Source: DATGPD01 sp041398565
Lineage (GTDB): Bacteria > Planctomycetota > UBA1135 > UBA2386
Length of the DNA stretch: 64,000 nt
Assembly: GCA_041398565.1 (NCBI GenBank)
Contig: JAWKUN010000003.1
Location: 1,116,001 to 1,180,000 of the forward strand
Direction: 5' to 3'
Both the position numbers and the translations under genes were made by a program. The notes beneath the pieces were generated by a model that saw only the letters and a program-made list of their open reading frames with translations, had not been told where the DNA came from and ran no database searches. Every line of letters starts with the position of its first letter. The stretch's first letter is position 1. This document shows positions 8,990 to 17,045 of this stretch, piece by piece.

Positions 8990-9447
8990 GTGACCCCAAG
9001 CAAGTCGATTCGGTGACGATCGCCCGCTACGTCGACGCCGAGATGTCGTCGGCGGAGCAAGTTGCGTTCGAAGCCCGTTTGCGCGCCGAACCGGCGTTGG
9101 CCGAGGCGCTGGCCGAGGCTTCGGCCCTGCGCGCGGTGTTCGCGGTGGCCCGCACCGAGGAGCCGCCGGTGCCGTGCGGCGTCATGCGCGCCCGCGTGCT
9201 GGCGCGGTTGCAGCGCGGCGCCGGGACGGAGGTCGCCTCGTCGATGGACGGGCGGGTCGAGCGCGTGGCGAGGTGGTGCGTGCTGGCGGCGGCGGCCGTG
9301 TTCGTGGCGGCGCTCCTCTTCGTCACCGGCGTGCTGCGCCTGCCCGACAGCGGCCAGCTGCAGGCCGATTCCGGGGCAGAGCTGATCCGCGCGCTCGACG
9401 CCCAGATCCAGGCAGCCGAGAACGTGCGTCGCCCGCTCGGCCGATGA
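8986..9447 (+). CDS. Single-span membrane protein, putative anti-sigma factor
   Basis: A 153-residue protein starting inside the sigma gene stop (ATGA); a good ribosome binding site, GAGGAGGG, lies about 10 nt upstream. Residues 1-45 resemble the N-terminal helical anti-sigma domain (I-A-R-Y-V-D-A-E-M, then E-A-R-L-R-A-E-P-A-L-A-E-A-L), but the His and two Cys residues of the zinc-binding version are absent. One membrane helix lies near residues 98-118 (V-L-A-A-A-A-V-F-V-A-A-L-L-F-V). The ~35-residue periplasmic tail is short. The role is inferred from the gene pair: holding the ECF sigma factor at the membrane. Stop overlaps the next gene by ATGA. Confidence 0.7.
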   Translation: MSDPKQVDSVTIARYVDAEMSSAEQVAFEARLRAEPALAEALAEASALRAVFAVARTEEPPVPCGVMRARVLARLQRGAGTEVASSMDGRVERVARWCVLAAAAVFVAALLFVTGVLRLPDSGQLQADSGAELIRALDAQIQAAENVRRPLGR

Positions 9448-9845
9448 ACCGCACCGTGGCCTGGTTGGTCGCGGCCGTGTTGACCAGCGCGGCCGCCGGC
9501 GTGGCGGCCGGCATCGCCGCTTGCCAGGTGGCGCACGCGGCCACCGACGTCGAGTTGCAGACGGCCGACCGGGAGACCTTGGCCCGCTACGTCGCCGACC
9601 TCCAGCTGCGCGGCGAGCAGGTGACCCTGCTGCGGGCGATCCTGCGCACCCTGCGCGACGACGAGGCGCGGATCTACAGCCGCAACCATTCGCGGCTGCC
9701 CGCCTCGGTCCAGGACGAGCTGGCCGGCGCGCGGCGGGCAGCCGACGCGCGCATCGAGTTCATGCTCGACGCCAAACAGCGAACCCGTTACGACCAGCTG
9801 CGGCCGGCGGAGCCCGGCAAGCCCGGCAACCCCTCGAACCGCTAA
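9444..9845 (+). CDS. Periplasmic Spy/CpxP-like helical protein
   Basis: A 133-residue protein starting in an ATGA overlap with the putative anti-sigma gene. The N-terminus is a signal anchor (V-A-W-L-V-A-A-V-L-T-S-A-A-A-G-V-A-A-G). The rest is helical and charged: L-R-G-E-Q-V-T-L-L-R-A-I-L-R-T-L-R-D-D-E near residues 53-72 and L-D-A-K-Q-R-T-R-Y-D-Q-L near 107. This layout resembles the Spy/CpxP/CnrR 'metal resistor' group, which work as periplasmic chaperones or sensors beside ECF sigma/anti-sigma pairs. The L-T-x-x-Q signature is imperfect, so the family call is tentative. By position it is likely the sensor or target of the sigma system. Confidence 0.6.
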   Translation: MNRTVAWLVAAVLTSAAAGVAAGIAACQVAHAATDVELQTADRETLARYVADLQLRGEQVTLLRAILRTLRDDEARIYSRNHSRLPASVQDELAGARRAADARIEFMLDAKQRTRYDQLRPAEPGKPGNPSNR

Positions 9846-9868
9846 GCAAACCACCGCGAAGCAAGACC

Positions 9869-11752
9869 ATGGCCAAAGGCGTAGGACTCGACATCGGCGA
9901 GTACGAGATCAAGGTGGTGGAGCTCGACGGCTCCTACCGCAAGCCGCGACTCGCCAAGGTGAGCATCGACAGCGTCGACGTCGGCGACGACGAAGCCAAC
10001 CGGGCCAGCGAGGCCCTGCACGTGCTCAAGGATGCGGGCATCGCTCGCGAGAACGTGTGCCTCGGCTTCCCGTGCCGGGAGTCGGTGCTGCGAACCATCA
10101 CCGTGCCCTTCGTCGGCGACGACAACATCCGCAAGGTCGTCAAGTTCGAGGTGGAGGGCAACATCCACAGCCACAACGTCGACGACATGGTCGTCGACTT
10201 CCTGACCATCGAGCCGCTGCAGAACCAGACCAAGGTTCTGGTGGTGGCCGCGCCCAAAGCACCGCTGCGCGCCCGCCTCAAGGCCCTCGAGGGGGTGGGG
10301 ATCGAGCCCGAGAGCGTCGATCTGGATGCCACCTCGCTCTACCGCACCGCGGACTGGCTCGGCTGCTTCGCGGACGAACCGGAGGCTGCCGACGCGGCGG
10401 CGGAGGCCGCACCGCGGGTCCATCTGGTGATCGACGTCGGCGCACGCTCCAGCGCCGTGCTCGTGGTGGTCGACGGCAAGTTGGTCGACATGCGCGCTCT
10501 GCGCACGGGCACCGAGTCGATCGTCGACGAGGTCGCAGCGCACTTCGCCGTGTCGCCGAAGGCGGCGCGTGAGGCGGTGGTGGTGGCGCTGCAGACCGGT
10601 CGCGACCAGACCATGGCGCTGCCCGAGCCGGACGCGCCGGTCGACGAAGAGGCCGACGAGGAGGCGGCACCACTGCTGGCCAAGTCCGAGGTGCTGCCCT
10701 TCGCGCACGTCAGCGCCGCGCGCGACGCCTTTCTCGAGCGCCTGCGCCGCGAGCTGATGCGGTTCCTGGCCTCGGTGCCGCAGATCCATCGGGTCGACGT
10801 CGTCTGGTACACCGGCGGCGGCACGCTGCTCCCGGGCGTCGTCGATGTGCTGCGCGATGTGTGCGAGTCGGAGCCACGTCCGCTCGACGTGCTGGGGCGC
10901 ATGCAGCACGGGCTCGACGAGAACGAGGCGGCCGCTGTCAATCCACGCATCGCCACCGCCGTCGGTCTGGCGCTGGGCATGATGGGCGGGCCGGCCCGGC
11001 TCGACCTGCGCCGCGAGGACCTGGTGTTCGCTCGGCGCTTCGACCGCATCAAGTTCCCGTTGGCGGTCGCCTGCATGCTCGGCGTGTTCTTGCTGTTCTT
11101 CCTGGGGCTGCGCGCGCTCACCGATTACCGCATCCTCAAGCAGGAGTACGGCTGGGCTTCGGCGGTCGACGCCGGCAATCGCCGCGCGCCCAAGGTGACC
11201 TTCCAGGGCTACCAGAACAACTTCCTGCGCCGCATCATGACCGGAACCGGCATCGAGCGCCGGCTGGACAGCAAGACCTACGAAACGCTGTGCAACGATC
11301 TCGCCAAGAGCGAGCCTTTCACCGCGCTGTCGCGGGTGCGCGAGGCGCTGCGCCGGTTCAAGCAGGCGGAAGAGGAGAAGACCGGCTACTACGCCGACCT
11401 CTCGCTCGAGTCCGGATACGCGGTGCTGGTTCGCATGGCCGAGGTGCTGGAGAAGGTCGGGCCGCAGCTCGGCCGCTACCTCGTCACCGACATCAAGCTG
11501 ACGCTGCCGCCGCAGAAGGACGCTCGCTACCTCGAGGTGACCTTCGCGCTCGGACAGGACTTCCGTACCAAGCTCGCCGCGGTGAAGGAGGCGTTCGCCG
11601 AGGATGCCAAGTTGCCGGGTAGTCCGTTCTCGGACGTGAGCGAAGGAGGGCCTGGCGACACCAAGCTGTTCCAGCAGCTCGAGCCGGGCGAAGAAGGCGC
11701 CTACATGTCGGTGAAGGTCAAGGTCAAGCCGAGCTACGACGTGTTCCAATGA
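9869..11752 (+). CDS. PilM/GspL-like actin-fold pilus assembly protein with membrane segment
   Basis: A 627-residue protein. Residues 1-350 have the actin/FtsA-like fold of PilM: G-L-D-I-G-E-Y-E-I-K-V-V-E-L at the N-terminus (phosphate-1 loop), E-V-E-G-N-I near residue 94, V-I-D-V-G-A-R-S-S-A near 190 and Y-T-G-G-G-T-L-L-P-G near 315. A single membrane helix follows at about 396-414 (L-A-V-A-C-M-L-G-V-F-L-L-F-F-L-G-L), then a ~210-residue, probably periplasmic, helical region. PilM is normally soluble, about 350 residues; the membrane segment and tail make this look like a PilM-PilN or GspL-type fusion. It overlaps the next gene by ATGA, which encodes a second single-span protein. Probable inner-membrane platform of a type IV pilus or type II secretion-like machine. 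Confidence 0.8.
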   Translation: MAKGVGLDIGEYEIKVVELDGSYRKPRLAKVSIDSVDVGDDEANRASEALHVLKDAGIARENVCLGFPCRESVLRTITVPFVGDDNIRKVVKFEVEGNIHSHNVDDMVVDFLTIEPLQNQTKVLVVAAPKAPLRARLKALEGVGIEPESVDLDATSLYRTADWLGCFADEPEAADAAAEAAPRVHLVIDVGARSSAVLVVVDGKLVDMRALRTGTESIVDEVAAHFAVSPKAAREAVVVALQTGRDQTMALPEPDAPVDEEADEEAAPLLAKSEVLPFAHVSAARDAFLERLRRELMRFLASVPQIHRVDVVWYTGGGTLLPGVVDVLRDVCESEPRPLDVLGRMQHGLDENEAAAVNPRIATAVGLALGMMGGPARLDLRREDLVFARRFDRIKFPLAVACMLGVFLLFFLGLRALTDYRILKQEYGWASAVDAGNRRAPKVTFQGYQNNFLRRIMTGTGIERRLDSKTYETLCNDLAKSEPFTALSRVREALRRFKQAEEEKTGYYADLSLESGYAVLVRMAEVLEKVGPQLGRYLVTDIKLTLPPQKDARYLEVTFALGQDFRTKLAAVKEAFAEDAKLPGSPFSDVSEGGPGDTKLFQQLEPGEEGAYMSVKVKVKPSYDVFQ

Positions 11753-12345
11753 AGCAACCGTTCGACCTGTACAAGTGGATCATCATCGGCTCGCTGGTCT
11801 TGATGCCGGTGGCCGGCGGCTGGCTCTACTGGCTCAACAAGCAGATCGCCTTCGGCCAGAAGGCCATCGCGGCGGCTACCGACAGGAAGGGCGAGATCGA
11901 GACGATCGGCCAACTGCTGCAGGAGATCGACAACCAGGCGCGCAGCGCCAGCGCGGCGACCACCGAGGACCCCGAGGTCTACTTCGACCGCCAGATCAGC
12001 CGCAGCTCGAAGGACCTCAAGCGCAACGACTACAAGATCGACTACGCCAGTGGGCTCAAGCACAACGAGACCAAGTCGATCGACAAGGTCTACAAGGTGG
12101 AGTTCCGCCGCGACAACAAGCAGTTCGCTCTGACGCGCGAGCTGGTGCAGGCGGTGCTCTTCAACATCGAAGCGAACTCGCCGGCCTGGCGCCTGCGCTC
12201 GCTCTTCTTGCGCAACGAGGAGTCCGGCGAGAAGCAGCTGCGCATGTCCGGCAAGAAGCCGCCGCCCGAGCTGCCGGACACCTGGTTCGTCGACAAGATG
12301 GAGTTCGCGCGCCGCGAACCAGACCCGGGGGCTCGGCGCCGCTGA
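11749..12345 (+). CDS. PilN/GspM-like single-span membrane protein
   Basis: A 198-residue protein with a short cytoplasmic head and one membrane helix at residues 10-29 (W-I-I-I-G-S-L-V-L-M-P-V-A-G-G-W-L-Y-W-L), then a coiled coil (residues 30-65) and an alpha/beta periplasmic domain. This is the layout of PilN/PilO and GspM inner-membrane platform subunits. It starts within the stop of the PilM-like gene (ATGA), so the two are translationally coupled and likely bind each other. No pilin, PilQ or ATPase gene is in the window, so the apparatus is scattered in the genome. The family call rests on topology and context rather than a strong motif. Confidence 0.6.
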   Translation: MKQPFDLYKWIIIGSLVLMPVAGGWLYWLNKQIAFGQKAIAAATDRKGEIETIGQLLQEIDNQARSASAATTEDPEVYFDRQISRSSKDLKRNDYKIDYASGLKHNETKSIDKVYKVEFRRDNKQFALTRELVQAVLFNIEANSPAWRLRSLFLRNEESGEKQLRMSGKKPPPELPDTWFVDKMEFARREPDPGARRR

Positions 12346-12392
12346 GGCCGTGAGCGTCCGCACCTCCCTTTGCCGCCAGGGCTGAACCGGTC

Positions 12393-12845
12393 GTGCGCCG
12401 CGCCGCCTGGTTCGCAGCTCTGGCCCTCTCGAGCAGCTGCGCGCAGCTCGTGGAGTACGCGCAGGACCTCACCGACCGGCGCACCGGCCGCACCCTGTTC
12501 GTGCGAACGCCGGCTACGGTCGGCGGCTTCGTCGGCTTTGCCGTGGGGCTGCCGCTTTCGGTGGTTGGGCTTCCCGTCACCTACACCGTGCACCGGCAAC
12601 AGGCCCGCTTCGACCCCGGGCAAGCCGACGCGCTGTCCACCCTGCTGTGGCCCTCGTTCGTGCTGTGGCGCGGTGGCAACCTGTTGGCGACCCCGTTCGA
12701 CCTGGTGGAGTGGATGGCCTACCGGAGCTGGCGCGATCCGCCCGCGCTCACCCGCAGCGAGCGCGAAGACCTCGAGGTCGAGATCGACGCGCAGTGCCTG
12801 CCGAGCTACCCAGTCGAGCCCATCTACCCGCGTGCCAAGGAATGA
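12393..12845 (+). CDS. Small probable lipoprotein of unknown function
   Basis: A 150-residue protein from a GTG. The N-terminus is basic then hydrophobic and reaches a cysteine at residue 16 (A-L-A-L-S-S-S-C-A-Q-L), resembling a lipoprotein signal though the -3 residue is unusual. A second hydrophobic, glycine-rich stretch near residues 45-65 could touch the membrane. It lies 47 nt after the PilN-like gene on the same strand and could be the last gene of that operon. No family recognised. Confidence 0.65.
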   Translation: MRRAAWFAALALSSSCAQLVEYAQDLTDRRTGRTLFVRTPATVGGFVGFAVGLPLSVVGLPVTYTVHRQQARFDPGQADALSTLLWPSFVLWRGGNLLATPFDLVEWMAYRSWRDPPALTRSEREDLEVEIDAQCLPSYPVEPIYPRAKE

Positions 12846-12982
12846 AGCGCCGGGCCCGGCGGCGCACCCCCGAGTGGCTGCACCGGGCTTCTCCCGGCCG
12901 GGGATGCGGCCGTGAGGCGTGCGGGCGAGGCGATGCTCCCGGCCCTGATGCGACAACCGATGCGACAACTGCGGGCAAGGCG

Positions 12983-12989
12983 CTAGTTT
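12983..12989 (+). promoter_or_regulatory. CTAGTTT, candidate -10 element
   Basis: A CTANNNT element 27 nt before the ATG at 13017. Just upstream, GATGCGACAAC is directly repeated (12947-12957 and 12959-12969 region). No -35 match. Confidence 0.3.
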
Positions 12990-13016
12990 GACGCGAGTCA
13001 CCTCCGCGTCGCCGAG

Positions 13017-14033
13017 ATGAGCGAGTCTCCCGCAGTCGAGCGCTTGATCGAGAAGGCCCTCGCGGCCCGTGGTTCTGTCCCGCTCGAGTCCATCCTGGCC
13101 GAGCTGGTGCCGGTGCCGCGCCTGCGCGCCGTCGTCCAGGAGCGCGGCGTGTCCCCCAAGGGCTTTCGCGTCGAGGCGGCCCCGGCCGCTGCCTTGGCCC
13201 AGGCTCTCGTGCGCGACCTCGATCCGGAGTTGCTGAAGGTGGCGATCTCGGAGCTGGTGGCGGCGACGAAGCCGACGCCGATCGTTCGCAGCGGACCGGT
13301 GCGCAAGCCGGCTGCCGAGCCTACCGCGGAGGCCGCGACCAAGTCGGCCGACGAACTCGCCGTCGAACTCGAGCGAGCGCGGGCGCACCTCGCCGCCGCT
13401 GTCGCCGCACAGCAGCGCAACGAGGCGCGTGGCGCCGAACTGGACCGCCGCGTCGCGCAGCAGGAGCAGACCATCGCCAGCCTGCGCGGCGAGCTCGCGT
13501 CCAGCCGCACGCGCCAGGCGGATGCGACACCGGCGAGCCGCGACGACCAGCGCGAGACCGAGCGACGTTTGCGTGCTGCGGAGTCGGAGCTGGAGGTACT
13601 GGCGCGCGCGGAGGAAGACTACCGGCGGCGGCTGGCCGAGCAGCAGACGGCGATGCGGGCGCTCGAGCAGCGCAACGAAGAGCTCGAAGAGATGGTCCCG
13701 AAGAATCGTCGTCGTCGGCCGCCACCGCCGCCGCCGCCGCCGCCGGCCGAGCGGTTCCGCATCCCGCACCTGACCGCTGACTTCTACCGCTCGCTGGCCG
13801 GGCGCGATCAGCGCACGATCGAGGCGACGTTCGACGCGATCTGGCGTTTCGCGACCTCCGGCTACTCGTACCCAGGCCTCGAGGTCAAGCAGCTCGAGGG
13901 GGTCGACCTGTGGAGCATGCGAGCCGGGATCAAGGTGCGCGTATACTTCCGCCCGCGCGCCGATGGTGACGTCGACATCCTTGCCGCGGGCGACCGCGAG
14001 GAACAAGACACGCTGCTACGGCGCCTCCGCTGA
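13017..14033 (+). CDS. Coiled-coil protein with C-terminal RelE/ParE-like domain
   Basis: A 338-residue protein. Residues 1-90 are helical with an S-P-K-G-F-R-V-E motif; residues 105-235 form a long coiled coil; then comes a tract of about nine consecutive prolines, coded by a run of CCG triplets near 13726-13747. The last ~95 residues (244-338) look like the RelE/ParE/HigB toxin fold: F-Y-R-S-L near the start, then L-E-V-K-Q-L-E-G, L-W-S-M-R-A-G-I-K-V-R-V-Y-F-R and a final D-I-L-A-A-G-D-R-E-E. Free RelE-type toxins are about 90-residue proteins with a separate antitoxin; here the domain is the tail of a large protein and no antitoxin gene is adjacent. It may be a tamed or self-neutralised version. 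Not a named family to my knowledge. Confidence 0.7.
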   Translation: MSESPAVERLIEKALAARGSVPLESILAELVPVPRLRAVVQERGVSPKGFRVEAAPAAALAQALVRDLDPELLKVAISELVAATKPTPIVRSGPVRKPAAEPTAEAATKSADELAVELERARAHLAAAVAAQQRNEARGAELDRRVAQQEQTIASLRGELASSRTRQADATPASRDDQRETERRLRAAESELEVLARAEEDYRRRLAEQQTAMRALEQRNEELEEMVPKNRRRRPPPPPPPPPAERFRIPHLTADFYRSLAGRDQRTIEATFDAIWRFATSGYSYPGLEVKQLEGVDLWSMRAGIKVRVYFRPRADGDVDILAAGDREEQDTLLRRLR

Positions 14034-14097
14034 GCCTCCCCCGCGACTGGTTGCGGCTGGCCTCGAGGACTCCAGGGACCGTGCAGCGTGTCGACGG
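14029..14097 (+). repeat. 69-bp direct repeat, copy 1
   Basis: Bases 14029-14097 recur at 14197-14265 with a single difference (A at 14069, G at 14237). Copy 1 includes the last bases and stop codon of the RelE-like-tail gene. The period is 168 bases. Confidence 0.95.
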
Positions 14098-14196
14098 ATG
14101 TGGAGGCTCCAGCAAGACGTCAGCGCGGGCGGAGCGGCTCGGGCCGCAGCGAGCGCCGCGAGCTGCGGCCATTCGCTCGCGACCCGCGTAGCCCGC

Positions 14197-14265
14197 GCTG
14201 AGCCTCCCCCGCGACTGGTTGCGGCTGGCCTCGAGGGCTCCAGGGACCGTGCAGCGTGTCGACGG
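14197..14265 (+). repeat. 69-bp direct repeat, copy 2
   Basis: Second copy of the repeat, ending 10 bases before the ATG of aat, so it forms most of the aat leader. The 99 bases between the copies are not repeated. Confidence 0.95.
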
Positions 14266-14275
14266 GCGGACTGAG

Positions 14276-14971
14276 ATGGCGCACTTGCCCGTCTACCTGG
14301 CGGCGACAGCGAAGCCACGCTTCCCCGATCCGCGGACGGCCGACGCGGAGGGGTTGCTGGCGGTGGGCGGAGAGATCTCGCCGGTCTGGCTGCGGGCCGC
14401 GTACTCGGCCGGCATCTTCCCTTGGTTCGACGAGCGGGTGCCGCCGCTGTGGTGGTCGCCCGACCCGCGCGCCGTCATCACCGACAGCGGTCTGCACGTG
14501 GCGCGGCGCTTGGGTCGCACGCTGCGCTCGGGCCGCTTCCGCGCGACGTGGAACACCGACTTCGCTGCCGTCATGCGGGCGTGTGGCGAGAACCGCGACG
14601 ACGGCACCTGGATCACCGGCGAGATGCTGGACGGCTACGCGGCCCTGCACGCCGAGGGCGGCGCCCACAGCGTCGAAGTGTGGTGCGGCGACCACTTGGT
14701 CGGCGGCGCGTACGGCGTGCACGTGGGCGGCGTGTTCTGCGCCGAGAGCATGTTCCACCGACAGACGGATGCCTCCAAGGTCGCCTTGGTGACGCTGGCG
14801 CGGCGGTTGTTCGCGGCCGGGGTCGAGCTGCTGGAGGTGCAGTTCATGACGCCGCACTTGCGGCGCCTCGGTGCCGTGGAGATGAGTCGACGGGCCTACC
14901 TGGCGCGCCTGCGCGCACTGCGTACGCAGGCCGTGGACCTCGGTGCCGCCGGGCCCGTTCCGCTCGGGTGA
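14276..14971 (+). CDS. aat: Leucyl/phenylalanyl-tRNA--protein transferase
   Basis: A 231-residue enzyme, the usual length. It adds Leu or Phe from aminoacyl-tRNA to proteins that begin with Lys or Arg, marking them for ClpS/ClpAP degradation (N-end rule). Family signatures are clear: F-P-D-P-R-T-A-D-A-E-G-L-L-A-V-G-G near residues 17-33, A-Y-x-x-G-I-F-P-W-F near 44, W-W-S-P-D-P-R, the central W-I-T-x-E-M-L-D-G-Y-A-A-L-H and S-V-E-V-W, F-x-A-E-S-M-F-H near 158 and the closing E-V-Q-F-M-T-P-H-L. The ATG at 14276 gives the expected N-terminus. Its leader is the second copy of the 69-bp repeat. Confidence 0.96.
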   Translation: MAHLPVYLAATAKPRFPDPRTADAEGLLAVGGEISPVWLRAAYSAGIFPWFDERVPPLWWSPDPRAVITDSGLHVARRLGRTLRSGRFRATWNTDFAAVMRACGENRDDGTWITGEMLDGYAALHAEGGAHSVEVWCGDHLVGGAYGVHVGGVFCAESMFHRQTDASKVALVTLARRLFAAGVELLEVQFMTPHLRRLGAVEMSRRAYLARLRALRTQAVDLGAAGPVPLG

Positions 14972-15035
14972 GGCGACGCCGCTGATCGCACCTGGCGGGA
15001 CCCGCGCACGACGCGGCATACGCAGGGCCAGCAGC

Positions 15036-15998
15036 TCACTGCAGGGTGACGGCGAGCCCGTTGGTGAAGGTCAACGGCGTCGGCCGGCCGCTGGCGACGT
15101 CGGTGAAGAATGCTTGGAAGCGCAGCGTGCGGTTGCGCAGGATCGGACGGGCAGGGATCGGCATGGCGATCGTCGCAGTGCCCTCGCCGCGTTGGGCGTT
15201 GCCAGCGCCGGTGACCGCGTTCAGCACGAGCAGGGGATCGACCGCCAGTGCGCAGCCGGGCACGCCGACGAACCCGAGGTCGATGGGGACGGGGAACGCG
15301 GTGACGCCGAGGATCACGCCGACCGTGGCGTTCGGCGCGGCACCGTGCAGTTCGAGGGCGAAGGCGGCATTGCCCACGGTCGGGGCTTGGCGCGCACCGA
15401 ACACCGGCACGTTGCCGAAGCCACCGGCGCAAGCGGACCCGAAGGCCGTGACTCCCGGCGCGTTGACGTAGAGCCGCGTCGGCGTGGCCGTGGACGCGGC
15501 CTGGTCGAACCCGGCGAACGCCCACATGTCGTTGTTGTCGTTGTTGTTGTTGCCGTTGACCGCGTTGCCCACGGTGTACAGCTCGACGAGACCCGGCGTG
15601 CTCGGCGCGGTGTAGCCGAAGCTCCAGGTTCGTGCCGAGGAGTTGCTGTGCGTGATTGCCGTCCCGCCGGCGGCGAGCGCCGTGTTCAGGCCTGCGGAGA
15701 AGATGCCCGCGGTGGCGTCGCAAGCGAAGCCGCCGCGCGCCGACCCGAAGCCGCCTGCCACCGACACGTTCACGTTCGTGGCCTGGGCAGGCGCCAAGAC
15801 GCGGGCCGTCGGGTCGACGGTCACCACCACGGGGGCGAAGCCGGCGGCGGCTCCCGGTGTCGGCCGGTGGCACTGGCCGCAGGCGGGTGCGCCCCGCGTG
15901 ATGCCGTTCTGGTAGATGCCCGAGCTGCGCGATGGCAGGTCGATGGTCAGTACGAGCAGGGCGGGTGTGGCTACGGTGAGGAGTCGGAGCTTGTTCAT
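15036..15998 (-). CDS. Secreted protein with one c-type heme site (choice-of-anchor V-like)
   Basis: A 320-residue exported protein: N-terminal signal peptide (L-L-T-V-A-T-P-A-L-L-V-L-T-I), then near residue 40 the heme-attachment motif C-G-Q-C-H in the context G-A-P-A-C-G-Q-C-H-R-P-T-P-G, which resembles the N-terminus of the 'choice-of-anchor V' extracellular domain. A Reeler-like beta-sandwich follows (V-V-V-T-V-D-P, S-F-G-Y-T-A-P) with an Asn-rich run (N-G-N-N-N-N-D-N-N-D) coded by a GTT-type microsatellite. The C-terminal ~110 residues belong to a module shared with four other secreted proteins in the window (C-A-L-x-V, I-P-A-R-P, L-R-F-Q-A-F-F-T-D). Probable periplasmic or surface protein. 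Convergent with aat. Confidence 0.75.
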   Translation of the reverse strand: MNKLRLLTVATPALLVLTIDLPSRSSGIYQNGITRGAPACGQCHRPTPGAAAGFAPVVVTVDPTARVLAPAQATNVNVSVAGGFGSARGGFACDATAGIFSAGLNTALAAGGTAITHSNSSARTWSFGYTAPSTPGLVELYTVGNAVNGNNNNDNNDMWAFAGFDQAASTATPTRLYVNAPGVTAFGSACAGGFGNVPVFGARQAPTVGNAAFALELHGAAPNATVGVILGVTAFPVPIDLGFVGVPGCALAVDPLLVLNAVTGAGNAQRGEGTATIAMPIPARPILRNRTLRFQAFFTDVASGRPTPLTFTNGLAVTLQ

Positions 15999-16175
15999 GA
16001 CAGTGTCGCAGGAGGGCGGCAGGCGCCGCTGTGTTTCGCCGCCGTACGTCAAGGGCCGTGCCATTCGCCGATGGCGCCGAGATGTGCGGATCACGGCCGC
16101 GCGTGCTGGCATCCCGGACGCTTCCACGCGAGATCGCCGGTCCGAGCTTGACCGCGACCGCGGGCAGCCGCCAAA

Positions 16176-17045
16176 GTGCCCGAGCGCTGCCCCGGCCTGG
16201 CTTTGGCGTGCGAGTGGCGCGCCCAGGCTCCGCCGCTCCACGTCGATTTGTCTCCGCCCGCCAGCCCGCAAGCCTCTGTCGCCGATCCGCTCGGCGTCGC
16301 GCGCCGGCCTCCGGCCCTGCCGACGCCGCCGCTGCGGTGCGTCGTGCTCAAGGAAGACCTCACCAGCCGCGTCGAACGCGTGCTCGACGAGGGGCGCAGT
16401 CTGATCCGCAAGACCTACACGCCGCGCCCCTTCTTCCTGTGGCGGACCTTCCTGGCGCCCAGCAAGGCGCGGCGCGAGCACGACAACCTGCGCGCCCTGG
16501 TGCAGGCCGGCGTGCCGGTGACGGCGCCGATCGCCTGGCGCGAGACGCGCGTGCTGGGGTGCGTGCCGTCTTGCCAACTGTGGCTCGCCGATGCGGGCGA
16601 CGTGCCGAATCTGAAGGCGATGCTCGGAGGTGACCTCGCGCTGGGTCGCCGCCGGAGTCTGCTCGTGGCGTTCGGCCGCTTGTTGCGCCGCCTGCACGCC
16701 GCAGGCTTCGTCAGCCTCACCGCGTTCCCGCGCAACGTGGTCGTCACCGGCGATCAGGAGGATGGCCTGCTGTGGTGCGACCAGCCCTATCTGGTGCGGC
16801 GCCCGGTCGACGCGAACGGCGCCGCCGCGCGCCTCGATCTCTTCGACGCCTTGTTCACACCCGGGCGAGCGAGCATGCTGAGCCGCGGCGACAAGATGCG
16901 GACGCTGGTGGCGTATGCAGGCAGTGCGGCGGCAGCCGCTGTCCTGTGGCGGCCCCTGGTTCGGCGCTCCGCGTGGTGGCAGCGCTTCGTCAAGGGCTGG
17001 GTCAAGATCGGTTGCCGCCTGGGTGTGTGGAGCAGCAAGCCATGA
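16176..17045 (+). CDS. WaaP/Kdo-kinase-like protein, possibly catalytically degenerate
   Basis: A 289-residue protein resembling lipopolysaccharide core heptose/Kdo kinases: the N-lobe has K-T-Y-T-P-R-P-F-F-L-W-R-T-F and K-A-R-R-E-H-D-N-L-R-A-L (lysine and helix-C glutamate), followed by V-P-V-T-A-P-I-A-W-R-E and L-L-R-R-L-H-A-A-G-F. In active family members the next residues give an H-x-D-L catalytic loop; here the stretch reads V-S-L-T-A-F-P-R-N-V-V-V, so the catalytic Asp is not where expected. A D-Q-P-Y-L-V may stand in for the D-F-G motif. The start is uncertain: the first ~50 residues are Pro-rich and a later start near residue 50 is possible. ATGA-coupled to the methyltransferase. Confidence 0.7.
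   Translation: MPERCPGLALACEWRAQAPPLHVDLSPPASPQASVADPLGVARRPPALPTPPLRCVVLKEDLTSRVERVLDEGRSLIRKTYTPRPFFLWRTFLAPSKARREHDNLRALVQAGVPVTAPIAWRETRVLGCVPSCQLWLADAGDVPNLKAMLGGDLALGRRRSLLVAFGRLLRRLHAAGFVSLTAFPRNVVVTGDQEDGLLWCDQPYLVRRPVDANGAAARLDLFDALFTPGRASMLSRGDKMRTLVAYAGSAAAAAVLWRPLVRRSAWWQRFVKGWVKIGCRLGVWSSKP

Noticed and set aside
9842..11749. Open frame of 635 codons on the minus strand
   Set aside because: Mirror of the PilM-like gene; no motif and composition of a GC shadow.
15530..15560. Trinucleotide run (GTT) near 15540 as a mobile or regulatory repeat
   Set aside because: It encodes the Asn-rich part of the secreted heme protein in frame; simple coding microsatellite.
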